A stretch of DNA of 64,000 nt from Paenibacillus sp. FSL H7-0737 (GCF_000758545.1 NZ_CP009279.1:6262001-6326000); one strand, 5' to 3'. Counted from the stretch's first letter, positions 7,239 to 15,538 are shown. Translations and numbers: made by a program. The notes: generated by a model from the letters alone, not told the origin.

Positions 7239-8872
7239 ACATCCTTTCTAAGGATAATCTCCAACTCCACCTCAGAGGAATTGTTTTTAGCTGTGACTTC
7301 ATAGTAAGAAATCGTGAGCCCAGAATTTTGAAGTATAACAACATCCTTGTTCATAATAACCTCATCAAATTCAGGGTAACTCAGACTCAATGCTAATTGT
7401 CCACTTTGATTAAGTAGCGAACTTAATTCTCCAATAATCTGCGGCGACCTATTAAGATGATCTGAGTCGTATTCAAACACAATATAATCAAATTTCATTC
7501 CTATTAATTTTTTATGAAGATAATCAATTTCTCCTTCAAAAAAATCATCTGAGACTGTTCTGATGTCTTTTGTATATTTCTTATCAATACAGTAATTAGT
7601 GATATGAGTATTCAGTATTCCCTTGTCTTTCAACATGTTTTTTAGTTGCAATGGATTACTACCACACTTTGTATTTATACCTAGAATTGAAGCATGAGTA
7701 CTAGATAATTTAACCGATATTTCATTAAGAAGACGGAGATTAAACGCAGTATCTATCCATGAGTCCAAGTTATACTTGGCTTTAAAAATATCCCTGCTTA
7801 TACCTAATGAATTATTATTAGTTTGATCTTCCCGAACCGTAACTGAGCCAAAGTGATAAGTGAACGTATCTTTACAATAGACTAGTTTATACCCTGCTCT
7901 TCGAATACGAAAACTAATATCATCATCAGCAAACTCTCCATAATAAAATCGAGGATCAAAATAATCAATTTGTTTAAGTAGTTCTGTTCTCACCATTAAA
8001 ACACATGGAAGTAACCTTACTCGTTCTTCCCATTTACGTGGATCAGAATGATTGTACCGCTCTGCAAATTCGATCATTTCCTCGAGGTTATTATAGTCAC
8101 CATTAATTTGCTGCATATTACTTATCATGCTGGCACCAGGAGATACATACCCAATCTTCTCATCTGACTCTATACATAATAATAAATTTTCTAACCAACG
8201 AGGAGTAAAAATAAAATCATTACAAACACAAGCTGTATATTTGCCAACTGCTACTCTCATTCCTTCGTTAAATCCATTGGTAGGTCCAACGTTTTTTATA
8301 AGATGAAGAGGTTTTGCAAAGGGTAATGAATCAAAATATTGTTTGGTTTCATCTGTTGAGCCATTGTTTACAAGAATTAACTCATAACTAACATTTTGCG
8401 TATACTCCAATATACTCTCCACACATAATTTTGTGTAGCTCAACTTGTTATACGCTAGGACAACAATGCTCACGAGAGGCTTCTCGGTTAACGAACTTAC
8501 ATGTCTATTATCTTCAATAAAATCTTCAATTATATTAACTAGTTCAACCTCACTAGCTACTCTTAGTGCTTGACCAAAATAATAATTAGATTGGACTAAG
8601 TTATGGCGTAACTTGTGTATATATCCGAGATTAAAAAGTAAATCTACGTATTCGGAATCAATAAGCAATCCTTCCAATAAGTAACCTTCAGCTTCTTGTA
8701 GATTATTTTCTGCTACAGCTATAGAAGCCCTAATCGTATACAATTCAATATCTTCTACTTCTTTACTCTTCTGTTCAAACTCGGATAGGAGTCTCTTAGC
8801 GTCACTTATATTTCCAATTTCAATAAGTTCTTGAATCTGCTGTTTCACCATACTTTGGTTTTCTCCATTCAT
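7235..8872 (-). CDS. TPR-containing family 2 glycosyltransferase, probable flagellin glycosyltransferase
   Basis: A 545-residue, three-part protein. Residues 1-125 are helical TPR-like repeats, about 130-350 form a GT2 fold (VSIVVLAYNKLSYTKLCVES, VNNGSTDET, then GEFADDDISFRIRRAGYK), and about 385-545 resemble a class I methyltransferase core with a decayed glycine loop (LGINTKCGSN). It is the first gene of the sugar cassette and is coupled to rfbF. TPR plus GT2 proteins encoded inside flagellar loci often modify flagellin, so transfer of the CDP-derived sugar is a reasonable inference. The acceptor and the linkage cannot be read from the sequence. Confidence 0.8.
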   Translation of the reverse strand: MNGENQSMVKQQIQELIEIGNISDAKRLLSEFEQKSKEVEDIELYTIRASIAVAENNLQEAEGYLLEGLLIDSEYVDLLFNLGYIHKLRHNLVQSNYYFGQALRVASEVELVNIIEDFIEDNRHVSSLTEKPLVSIVVLAYNKLSYTKLCVESILEYTQNVSYELILVNNGSTDETKQYFDSLPFAKPLHLIKNVGPTNGFNEGMRVAVGKYTACVCNDFIFTPRWLENLLLCIESDEKIGYVSPGASMISNMQQINGDYNNLEEMIEFAERYNHSDPRKWEERVRLLPCVLMVRTELLKQIDYFDPRFYYGEFADDDISFRIRRAGYKLVYCKDTFTYHFGSVTVREDQTNNNSLGISRDIFKAKYNLDSWIDTAFNLRLLNEISVKLSSTHASILGINTKCGSNPLQLKNMLKDKGILNTHITNYCIDKKYTKDIRTVSDDFFEGEIDYLHKKLIGMKFDYIVFEYDSDHLNRSPQIIGELSSLLNQSGQLALSLSYPEFDEVIMNKDVVILQNSGLTISYYEVTAKNNSSEVELEIILRKDV

Positions 8873-8921
8873 TGCTTGATGTTATCTGATAATCACGAGT
8901 GTTTTACTGCAAAAATATACA

Positions 8922-8988
8922 AGGCAGCCCAGAGGTTAGGCTTAAACGATATCCGGATAACATCGTCCTGCTAACATCAGGTCTGCCT
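8922..8988 (-). terminator. Nested inverted repeat between fliD and the sugar cassette
   Basis: Three nested arms are seen: AGGCAG/CTGCCT (8922-8927 and 8983-8988), GTTAG/CTAAC (8935-8939 and 8971-8975) and ACGAT/ATCGT (8946-8950 and 8962-8966). On the minus strand the structure is followed by an AT-rich TATATTTTTG stretch. It lies just 3' of the fliD stop and upstream of the cassette, so it may end fliD transcription or act as a cassette leader. Confidence 0.45.
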
Positions 8989-9021
8989 AGTTTAATTAAA
9001 ACTAAATTTCCATCGGTTATA

Positions 9022-10524
9022 TTACCCTGATATAAAATTAGTCAAGCTTGTTGATTGTGCATTATACTTGCTCATCGCTTGTTCCATTGCAGCATACTGT
9101 TTATAGTATTTTGTTTCTAAATCATTCATACGTTGAGTCATATTATCAATCCGTTTATTATAATTCTTCAACATATCTCCCATAATACTATTTGTTTTAA
9201 AAACATCTGTAACACTCGTAGAATATTTAGATGTCCCGACTTTGTCAACTAGCTTTTGAAGCTGTCCATCAATTTTAGTGGAAATTTGTGAGAATATACC
9301 TTTTTGCTCACCCGTACCTTGAAATAACTGAGTAACAAAGGTAGGATTGTTCTGAAACATTTTATTCAGATCATCTTCACTTTTAAGAACTAGTTTTCCG
9401 CCTTCGAAATACTGTCCAGTATCGATTCCCATTTTACTAAGGTCACCCAAATTTGCAGAAATAATCTCACGCATATTTAAAATCGTTGCCGCCAGAATTG
9501 TATCATTTTTCAGAAGACCACTTTTAGCCTTTGCATCCCAGTTTTTGATATCATCCTCTGACATTTCTTTTCTTTGATCATCCGATAGAGGAGGGAAGTC
9601 TCTATATGTTTTCTCATTAGTTTTTTTATTCATCATTTCAATTAACTCATTATAATCATTAATAAATGATTTAATTGATTCAATTGCTTTGGTAGGTTCA
9701 ACCTGAACTGATATTTTAGATGAAGTCGCTTCTGTTGAAGTACTTAGAAGAGAGATGTTTATTCCGTTAATAATAGTTTTATTACCATTGAACTCCACTT
9801 TCTGAAAAGAAGCTTCACCTTCAGATTTAACATGTATAATTCCAGTTTTCCCATCAGTTATGCTTAATGTATCCGTAGGCGCTGCGTTAAACAAACTCAA
9901 TAAATTCCCACCTACAGCACCAATCTTTTTGTCACCATATTCTTTTGCAGAGAGAATTAATTTGCCTGTCAGTTCATCAAAACTTGCAACTACATTCGCC
10001 TTTTTTTCACCTGCATCAGCATTAATTCTCGATAAAACCTGAGATATTGAATAATCCTTGTTAAAGATAAATTCAGCATCACCAATTGTTAATGTATAAT
10101 TCCCTTGTGGGTCGGCATTACTTGTCCCTCCTGGCAAGGCACTTAACATAGTACTTGATTTATACCCGTTGGCATAACTACCTGTTATACCTGTAGTAGT
10201 AATCGTAGTACGCGTAGAAAGCTGTTCTACATACATTTCCATAGGAACAGGTGTTGCGTCAGCATTCGCCTTTGCACTAATAGCAGTACTATTTCCAGTT
10301 AATACTGCTTTTTGAGGATTCATCTCCTCACCCTTGTTATATTTAGCTAATTTATTTATTTTAAAATCTACCAGTTTGCTATTTACTTCACGATAACTTT
10401 CTCTCTGCCATTCAAAGGTTTGCTTCTGCTGTTTAAGCTTATCCAGCGGAGCCCTTTTGGCCGTCATAATCTCCTTAACAATTGAATCAATATCCATACC
10501 AGATCCAAATCCAAAAACCCGCAT
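9022..10524 (-). CDS. fliD: Flagellar filament cap protein FliD (HAP2)
   Basis: FliD forms the cap at the filament tip and helps exported flagellin fold. The protein has 500 residues, with the typical N-terminal GFGSGMDIDSIVKEIMTAKRAPLDKL and a C-terminal coiled coil (YNKRIDNMTQRMNDLETKYYKQYAAMEQAMSKYN). The middle carries FliD_N and FliD_C type domains. It lies 15 nt downstream of flaG and is probably transcribed with it from the sigma-D candidate before flaG. Confidence 0.97.
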   Translation of the reverse strand: MRVFGFGSGMDIDSIVKEIMTAKRAPLDKLKQQKQTFEWQRESYREVNSKLVDFKINKLAKYNKGEEMNPQKAVLTGNSTAISAKANADATPVPMEMYVEQLSTRTTITTTGITGSYANGYKSSTMLSALPGGTSNADPQGNYTLTIGDAEFIFNKDYSISQVLSRINADAGEKKANVVASFDELTGKLILSAKEYGDKKIGAVGGNLLSLFNAAPTDTLSITDGKTGIIHVKSEGEASFQKVEFNGNKTIINGINISLLSTSTEATSSKISVQVEPTKAIESIKSFINDYNELIEMMNKKTNEKTYRDFPPLSDDQRKEMSEDDIKNWDAKAKSGLLKNDTILAATILNMREIISANLGDLSKMGIDTGQYFEGGKLVLKSEDDLNKMFQNNPTFVTQLFQGTGEQKGIFSQISTKIDGQLQKLVDKVGTSKYSTSVTDVFKTNSIMGDMLKNYNKRIDNMTQRMNDLETKYYKQYAAMEQAMSKYNAQSTSLTNFISG

Positions 10525-10539
10525 CTTTAAACCTCCCCT

Positions 10540-10932
10540 TTATACTCTTTCATCTACTAATATCCCAGCGATCTCCATCATCTTAGCCACTAAATCCAGC
10601 GTTTTTTCTGGAGGTATCTCACGTATAAGCTGACCTGTTTCCTTGTTAATTACCTTCACCATAATAGCATGTGTTTTTTCATGAACACTGATTTCTAAGG
10701 ATGTAGAGGGGCCCTCCAGCGCTTTAACAGCCCTATCTATATTACGTATCAATTGCTCTTGTCCTACCGGAATCTGAACCCCCTGCTTCTCCAGAACAGA
10801 TAGTTTCTCTCCACTCTTTACTGCGTTTACTAATCTAGTGTCCTGGTTTTGAATATTACGTTCACTTACCTGACGCTGATCATTAACAGAATTATCATAT
10901 TTGTTACTGGTCAAGGAAAATTGCAGATTCAT
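10540..10932 (-). CDS. flaG: FlaG family flagellar protein
   Basis: A 130-residue protein with the FlaG core in its second half: AVKALEGPSTSLEISVHEKTHAIMVKV, then the highly conserved INKETGQLIREIPPEKTLDLVAKMMEIAGILVDERV. FlaG proteins influence filament length, and the gene usually precedes fliD, as here. The first 55 residues are polar and poorly conserved. Confidence 0.92.
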   Translation of the reverse strand: MNLQFSLTSNKYDNSVNDQRQVSERNIQNQDTRLVNAVKSGEKLSVLEKQGVQIPVGQEQLIRNIDRAVKALEGPSTSLEISVHEKTHAIMVKVINKETGQLIREIPPEKTLDLVAKMMEIAGILVDERV

Positions 10933-10964
10933 AGAACAACCTCCGATGCATATTTATATTATTT

Positions 10965-10991
10965 TTATCGGTTAAATATCAAAAACATTAA
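10965..10991 (-). promoter_or_regulatory. Candidate sigma-D promoter for flaG-fliD
   Basis: On the minus strand TTAA (10991-10988), a 15-nt spacer and ACCGATAA (10972-10965) approximate TAAA-N15-GCCGATAT. The -10 end lies 33 nt upstream of the flaG ATG. Confidence 0.5.
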
Positions 10992-11010
10992 TAGGCGACT
11001 GTATGAGAAT

Positions 11011-12888
11011 TTAGATAGCTAGCAAAGATCTAGGGAACTTATTCTTAATACTCTCCACTATCCTAGACATGCCTGCGCGATCATCTATTTTTTCATACAA
11101 TTTGTAGCATCGTTCATAGGAACCGTAATCCGGAATTAATTCTAATAACTTGGAATATAAAAGCTGGGCATCCTGTGTATAATTACAAGAAAGGCACACA
11201 TCACCCAATAATCGTATTACCTCCACGTTATTAGGATGCTCTTCAAATAACTTAACTAAAAGATCAATTGCTACCTCAGTAAAGCCGTAAGATATTAGAA
11301 GGCTATAGCTATAAACTTTACTTTTCAAAGAAGTATACGCAAGATACTCTAAAATGATCTGCAAACACTCATATTCTTGAAGTTTAAGTAAATGAGAGAC
11401 GATATCCCCCAGTATTTTCTCTACATAGGAAGTCATTTTATTTGATGAAATTATTTCTTTTTTGATTATTTTCCTTATTATTTTCTCTTCTTTTCTACTC
11501 AAGTTTAGAAGAGGCTTTGCAAGGTTAAATAGCTCATCATCATTTAATAAAAATGAAAGCAGCAACAGGTCTTTCCCATTTTCCTCCGTTACACACTCCA
11601 TATTCATCCAAATATCTTTAGCCTCAGCATATTTCTTATCGTATTGCATTGCCGCAGCTGCGACATTCGGCTGAGCAGTAATACTATAAACCGTTAAGAA
11701 CTTATTCAACAGGGGATGACGCAACCCATAAAGAACATCGAGTAAGAGCTGTAGATCATTAATATTAGAAATGTTGTAAAGTTGTTCTATGTTTCGGTAC
11801 ACATCATCAATTGGTATATTTGATTTAGTAACGATCTCGAAATATTTACTTAATCCAGGGGCAAATGTCTTTTTCTCCTGAAGAACCTCTACTATATATT
11901 TATAACTTTCGTCTAATTGATTTCGACTTTCATAAAGCTCTGCTAATACAAATCGGGTCATATAACCTCCAGTACCTTCTGTAACAGTTATGCCAAGGTC
12001 ACCACCGAGATCTAAACAACCTTTCAACACCATTTCAGCGTCTTTGATGTACCCTGCATCCATAAATATCCTGCCTTGCATATAATGCATATCAGTTTCA
12101 TTCGGGTATACCTTCACTGCATCGTTTAAAATCCTCAAACTATCTTCATATTGCTTAAGTTCACCTAAGCAATAGCACATTTTTGTAATAAGCTCAGGTA
12201 AAAACATACGTCCGGCACTTAGAGGATAAGCTCTCTGGAAATACTCAATTGCTTTTGCATGTTCATTAATGGATAAATACGTTTTCCCCATGTTATACAG
12301 GTTATACGCATCAGGGTTTTCCTCCACTTCTTGCAACATAAGTGGTAAATTCCTATTCGTCTTATCCTTCTCTTGCATAATTTCATCAGTATAACCCGTA
12401 TGATGAATGATTACTTTTCCATGTTGGCTCTTATAATTCGTATTTTCACCCAATACATTTAAGTGTTCATGTAGACGATTGTGATAATGTAACCCTCTAT
12501 GATTAGCAAAGAGCCGTACAGCAGTATGTGTAAAGGCCCTGCCATATGAAACATCATTATATATTTTCAATAAAACATAGTCACAATCAGACTTTATATC
12601 TTTCTGCAAATCGGCATCTGATTCTAGATATTCGTCTGCATCCAGTACCAATATATAATCAGAAGTGGCATACTTTAATGATTCATTCCGAGCAGCTGCG
12701 AAATCATCCACCCATTTAAAATAGTGGATCTTTGTAGTATATTCTTCCGCAATTGCTAGTGTCTTATCCTTCGATCCGGTATCCACAATTACTATCTCTG
12801 TTACTTTATCTTTTACGCTATCAAGACATCTCTTTAAATGTCTTTCTTCATCTTTAACAATCATGCATAAAGTAATTGTCGTATCCAT
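11011..12888 (-). CDS. SunS-like family 2 glycosyltransferase with C-terminal TPR repeats
   Basis: A 625-residue protein. Residues 1-200 are a GT2 domain of the SunS/WaaE-like type: ITLCMIVKDEERHLKRCLDSV, IVDTGSKDKT, the WVDDFAAARNESL motif and the metal-binding DADE. From about 200 to 620 it is made of TPR-like helical repeats (YNLYNMGKTYLSINEHAKAIEYFQRAY). Such GT2-TPR proteins can glycosylate a protein acceptor directly. It sits between hag and flaG, with its own strong sigma-D candidate promoter, so flagellin is the most likely acceptor. The last residues PRSLLAI are encoded right next to a flaG-side AT-rich spacer. Confidence 0.85.
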   Translation of the reverse strand: MDTTITLCMIVKDEERHLKRCLDSVKDKVTEIVIVDTGSKDKTLAIAEEYTTKIHYFKWVDDFAAARNESLKYATSDYILVLDADEYLESDADLQKDIKSDCDYVLLKIYNDVSYGRAFTHTAVRLFANHRGLHYHNRLHEHLNVLGENTNYKSQHGKVIIHHTGYTDEIMQEKDKTNRNLPLMLQEVEENPDAYNLYNMGKTYLSINEHAKAIEYFQRAYPLSAGRMFLPELITKMCYCLGELKQYEDSLRILNDAVKVYPNETDMHYMQGRIFMDAGYIKDAEMVLKGCLDLGGDLGITVTEGTGGYMTRFVLAELYESRNQLDESYKYIVEVLQEKKTFAPGLSKYFEIVTKSNIPIDDVYRNIEQLYNISNINDLQLLLDVLYGLRHPLLNKFLTVYSITAQPNVAAAAMQYDKKYAEAKDIWMNMECVTEENGKDLLLLSFLLNDDELFNLAKPLLNLSRKEEKIIRKIIKKEIISSNKMTSYVEKILGDIVSHLLKLQEYECLQIILEYLAYTSLKSKVYSYSLLISYGFTEVAIDLLVKLFEEHPNNVEVIRLLGDVCLSCNYTQDAQLLYSKLLELIPDYGSYERCYKLYEKIDDRAGMSRIVESIKNKFPRSLLAI

Positions 12889-12927
12889 AATATTGTCCCC
12901 TCAAACTCATAAATTCTGTTATCTTAT

Positions 12928-12955
12928 ATATCGGCCTTATCATAATTAATCATTA
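12928..12955 (-). promoter_or_regulatory. Sigma-D promoter of the SunS-like glycosyltransferase
   Basis: The minus strand has TAAT (12955-12952), a 16-nt spacer and a perfect GCCGATAT (12935-12928), 39 nt upstream of the ATG. The -35 box directly abuts the flagellin terminator. Confidence 0.65.
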
Positions 12956-12956
12956 G

Positions 12957-13004
12957 AATAGTACAAAAAAGGGACCCCTTATGGAGTCCCTTTTTTGTAC
13001 TATT
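12957..13004 (-). terminator. Flagellin terminator, long and bidirectional
   Basis: A 48-bp inverted repeat is perfect over 19 bp on each side (arms from 12957 and to 13004), with GGGAC/GTCCC near the loop and six-nt A and T runs built into the stem. It starts 11 nt past the flagellin stop. The A/T symmetry would let it work on either strand. Confidence 0.92.
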
Positions 13005-13014
13005 CACTCTACTA

Positions 13015-13911
13015 TTAACGAAGCAATTGTAATACTGCTTGTGGTTGTTGATTAGCTTGAGCCAACATCGCTTGAGCTGCTTGTGCAAGAATATTGTTCT
13101 TGGTTTGGTTCATCATTTCTTTAGCCATGTCTACATCACGAATACGGGATTCAGCTGCAGATAAGTTCTCGGAAGTCGTTCCCAAGTTATTGATTGTGTG
13201 ATCCAAACGGTTTTGATATGCACCCAATTTCGAACGTTCACCGGATACAGTTTCAATTGCGGTATTAATAACTGTGATTGCAGCATCTGCAGCCGTTTGT
13301 GTAGAGATATCAATACCATCTACTGTAGTGGCTCCGTTGCCAGCAACTGCTGAGCTATTTGCAGTCGATGCGCCACTCACCTTAAGGGTTGTAGCATCCA
13401 TTGCCTTAATGGACAAAGTAATGTTTTGGCCTTTATTGGCACCAATGTGGAATGTAAGATCAGCAGCACTTGTTACACCCGAGCCTGTAGCTGCAGAACC
13501 ATCTAATAATTTCTTAGTGTTAAATTCGGTTGTATTGGAAATACGAGTAATTTCTTTTGCCAATTCATTTACTTCTTTTTGAAGTTCTCCACGGTCAGAA
13601 GCTGTGTTAGTATCATTCGCAGACTGAACTGACAATTCACGCATACGTTGTAGAATACTATGAGTTTCATTCAATGCGCCTTCTGCCGTTTGGATCAAAG
13701 AAATCCCGTCTTGTGCATTTTTAGTAGCCATATCCAAACCGCGGATTTGGCCACGCATCTTCTCGGAAATTGCCAAACCTGCAGCATCATCGCCTGCACG
13801 GTTGATACGCAAACCGGAAGAAAGTTTCTCAACCGATTTGTTGGTGTTAGCGGTGTTTACACCCAGTTGACGGTGAGTGTTCATTGCTGCAATATTGTGA
13901 TTGATAATCAT
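13015..13911 (-). CDS. hag: Flagellin
   Basis: A 298-residue filament subunit. The conserved D0/D1 N-terminus (MIINHNIAAMNTHRQLG, SSGLRINRAGDDAAGLAIS) and C-terminus (SKLGAYQNRLDHTINNL, AQAMLAQANQQPQAVLQLLR) are intact, joined by a short Ser/Thr/Ala-rich middle (about 145-205) that would be the exposed, possibly glycosylated part. It starts at ATG 13911 behind AGGGAGGAAA. Its leader has a CsrA-type hairpin and its promoter is of the sigma-D type. It is nearly identical to the second flagellin outside the middle region. Confidence 0.97.
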   Translation of the reverse strand: MIINHNIAAMNTHRQLGVNTANTNKSVEKLSSGLRINRAGDDAAGLAISEKMRGQIRGLDMATKNAQDGISLIQTAEGALNETHSILQRMRELSVQSANDTNTASDRGELQKEVNELAKEITRISNTTEFNTKKLLDGSAATGSGVTSAADLTFHIGANKGQNITLSIKAMDATTLKVSGASTANSSAVAGNGATTVDGIDISTQTAADAAITVINTAIETVSGERSKLGAYQNRLDHTINNLGTTSENLSAAESRIRDVDMAKEMMNQTKNNILAQAAQAMLAQANQQPQAVLQLLR

Positions 13912-13942
13912 GATTTTATTTCCTCCCTGAAATTAAATGATT

Positions 13943-13956
13943 CCACATCCTTGTGG
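13943..13956 (-). promoter_or_regulatory. CsrA-type hairpin in the flagellin leader
   Basis: In the transcript CCACA and TGTGG form a 5-bp stem with AGGA in the loop, and the whole motif contains ACAAGGATGT, which matches the CsrA consensus ACARGGAUGU. A second GGA is in the Shine-Dalgarno about 20 nt downstream, as in the two-site arrangement of the B. subtilis hag leader. Binding is inferred. Confidence 0.75.
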
Positions 13957-14006
13957 TGAGGTTATTTCCTTAAGGTCGGCCGCCCTTCAGAAACAACCTA
14001 CTACTA

Positions 14007-14034
14007 CTATCGACAAACTATCATTCAGAGTTTA
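14007..14034 (-). promoter_or_regulatory. Sigma-D promoter of the downstream flagellin gene
   Basis: The minus strand shows TAAA (14034-14031), 16 nt, then GTCGATAG (14014-14007). The -35 end overlaps the last codons of the decayed flagellin fragment. A GGGCGGCCGACCTTAA stretch downstream is shared with the other flagellin leader. Confidence 0.65.
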
Positions 14035-14489
14035 TAGCCATTCAAAAATTCACGAAGCAATTGAAGAATTGCTTGTGGTTGTTGATTAACTTGTGCCAAC
14101 ATTGCTTGAGCTGCTTGCGAATGAATGTTGTTCTTCGTTTGGTTCATCATTTCTTTCGCCATGTCTACATCACGAATACGGGATTCAGCTGCAGACAAAT
14201 TCTCTAAAAACGTTCCCAAGTTATTAATTGTGTGATCCAATCGGTTTTGGTATGCACCCAATTTCGAACGTTCACCGGATACAGTTTCAATCGCGGTGTT
14301 AATTGTCTGAATAGCTGCATCTGCTGTTGTCTGAAGCGAAATATTAATACCATCCACAGTAGAAGCAGCAGCACCTGTTACGCCCGATGCATTACAGTCT
14401 GCACAGTTGATACGGAAACTGGAAAAGAGTTTCTCAACGGATTTGTTCGTGTTGGCAGTATTTACACCTAGTTGATGGTGAGTATTCAT
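14025..14489 (-). pseudogene. Decayed flagellin copy with internal deletion
   Basis: A 154-codon open frame lies between two intact flagellin genes. It begins at the equivalent of flagellin residue 10 (MNTHHQLG), keeps a mutated N-terminal helix (FSSFRINCADCNASG for SSGLRINRAGDDAAG), then jumps to the C-terminal third (VDGINISLQTTADAAI through AQAMLAQVNQQPQAILQLLR). About 150 residues of D1 and the middle are missing. There is no CsrA hairpin, Shine-Dalgarno or sigma-D site in front of it, and it has an 8-residue tail beyond the normal end. It cannot form a normal filament subunit, so it is best read as a relic or a recombination donor. Confidence 0.85.
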
Positions 14490-14553
14490 TACTTTATAGA
14501 TTTAAATATTTCCCTATAATACTTTTTTCTATGTATTTCGAGAATTTCATATC

Positions 14554-14591
14554 AAAAAAAGGAGAACTCTTAAAGAGCCCCCCTTTTTTTT
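14554..14591 (-). terminator. Terminator of the upstream flagellin gene
   Basis: Seven A plus GG (14554-14562) face CC plus eight T (14582-14591), with an inner CTCT/AGAG stem. It lies 6 nt past the flagellin stop. The stem is less perfect than that of the other flagellin. Confidence 0.75.
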
Positions 14592-14597
14592 CGAAAA

Positions 14598-15494
14598 TTA
14601 ACGAAGCAGTTGAAGAACTGCTTGTGGTTGTTGATTAGCTTGTGCCAACATCGCTTGAGCTGCTTGTGCAAGAATGTTGTTCTTCGTTTGGTTCATCATT
14701 TCTTTTGCCATATCTACATCACGAATACGGGATTCAGCTGCAGACAAGTTCTCGGAAGTTGTTCCCAAGTTATTAATTGTGTGATCCAAACGGTTTTGGT
14801 ATGCACCTAATTTCGAACGTTCACCGGATACAGTTTCAATTGCTGTGTTAATAACTGTGATTGCTGAATCTGCAGCCGTTTGTGTAGAGATATCAATACC
14901 ATCAGTAGCTACTGCTCCCACTATCGATGAAGTTGCAGCGTTACTTGCTCCACCACCAGCTACTTTTAGTGTAGCAGCATCCATAGCATTGATATTCAGG
15001 GTAATATTTTGACCTTTGTTAGCTCCGATATGGAATGTAAGGTTCTTTCCATCGGCACCCGCACCGCCAGTACTAGCAGAACCATCCAACAATTTCTTTG
15101 TGTTGAACTCAGTCGTATTAGAAATACGTGTGATTTCTTTTGCTAATTCATTTACTTCTTTTTGTAGCTCACCACGGTCAGAAGCTGTGTTAGTATCATT
15201 CGCAGACTGAACTGACAATTCACGCATACGTTGGAGGATGCTGTGAGTTTCGTTCAATGCGCCCTCAGCTGTTTGAATCAAAGAAATTCCGTCTTGTGCA
15301 TTTTTAGTAGCCATATCCAAACCGCGAATTTGACCGCGCATTTTTTCGGAAATTGCCAAACCTGCAGCATCATCCCCTGCACGGTTGATGCGCAGACCGG
15401 AAGACAATTTTTCAACGGATTTGTTAGTGTTGGCAGTATTTACACCTAGTTGACGGTGAGTGTTCATTGCTGCAATATTGTGGTTGATAATCAT
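14598..15494 (-). CDS. Flagellin, second intact copy
   Basis: A 298-residue flagellin. The N-terminal 140 and C-terminal 95 residues are almost identical to the other copy, while the middle (STGGAGADGKNLTFHIGANK, then KVAGGGASNAATSSIVGAVATDG) differs. The frame is open further upstream to 15530, but ATG 15494 is chosen because it gives MIINHNIAAMNTHRQL and has AGGGAGGAAA 6 nt before it. It is transcribed first in the flagellin array, directly after fliW-csrA, and has its own sigma-D promoter and CsrA-type leader hairpin. No D2/D3 domain is present. Confidence 0.97.
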   Translation of the reverse strand: MIINHNIAAMNTHRQLGVNTANTNKSVEKLSSGLRINRAGDDAAGLAISEKMRGQIRGLDMATKNAQDGISLIQTAEGALNETHSILQRMRELSVQSANDTNTASDRGELQKEVNELAKEITRISNTTEFNTKKLLDGSASTGGAGADGKNLTFHIGANKGQNITLNINAMDAATLKVAGGGASNAATSSIVGAVATDGIDISTQTAADSAITVINTAIETVSGERSKLGAYQNRLDHTINNLGTTSENLSAAESRIRDVDMAKEMMNQTKNNILAQAAQAMLAQANQQPQAVLQLLR

Positions 15495-15524
15495 TATAAA
15501 TTTCCTCCCTGAAATTAAGTTAAT

Positions 15525-15538
15525 CCACATCCTTGTGG
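15525..15538 (-). promoter_or_regulatory. CsrA-type hairpin in the second flagellin leader
   Basis: The same CCACA-AGGA-TGTGG hairpin as before the other flagellin, again with ACAAGGATGT, 14 nt upstream of the AGGGAGGAAA ribosome binding site. Conservation of this motif between the two leaders is higher than that of the DNA between it and the promoter. Confidence 0.75.

Noticed and set aside
13131..15449. Plus-strand and alternative-frame open reading frames over the flagellin genes
   Set aside because: They mirror the strongly biased flagellin codons, are repeated in each copy for that reason, and lack ribosome binding sites.
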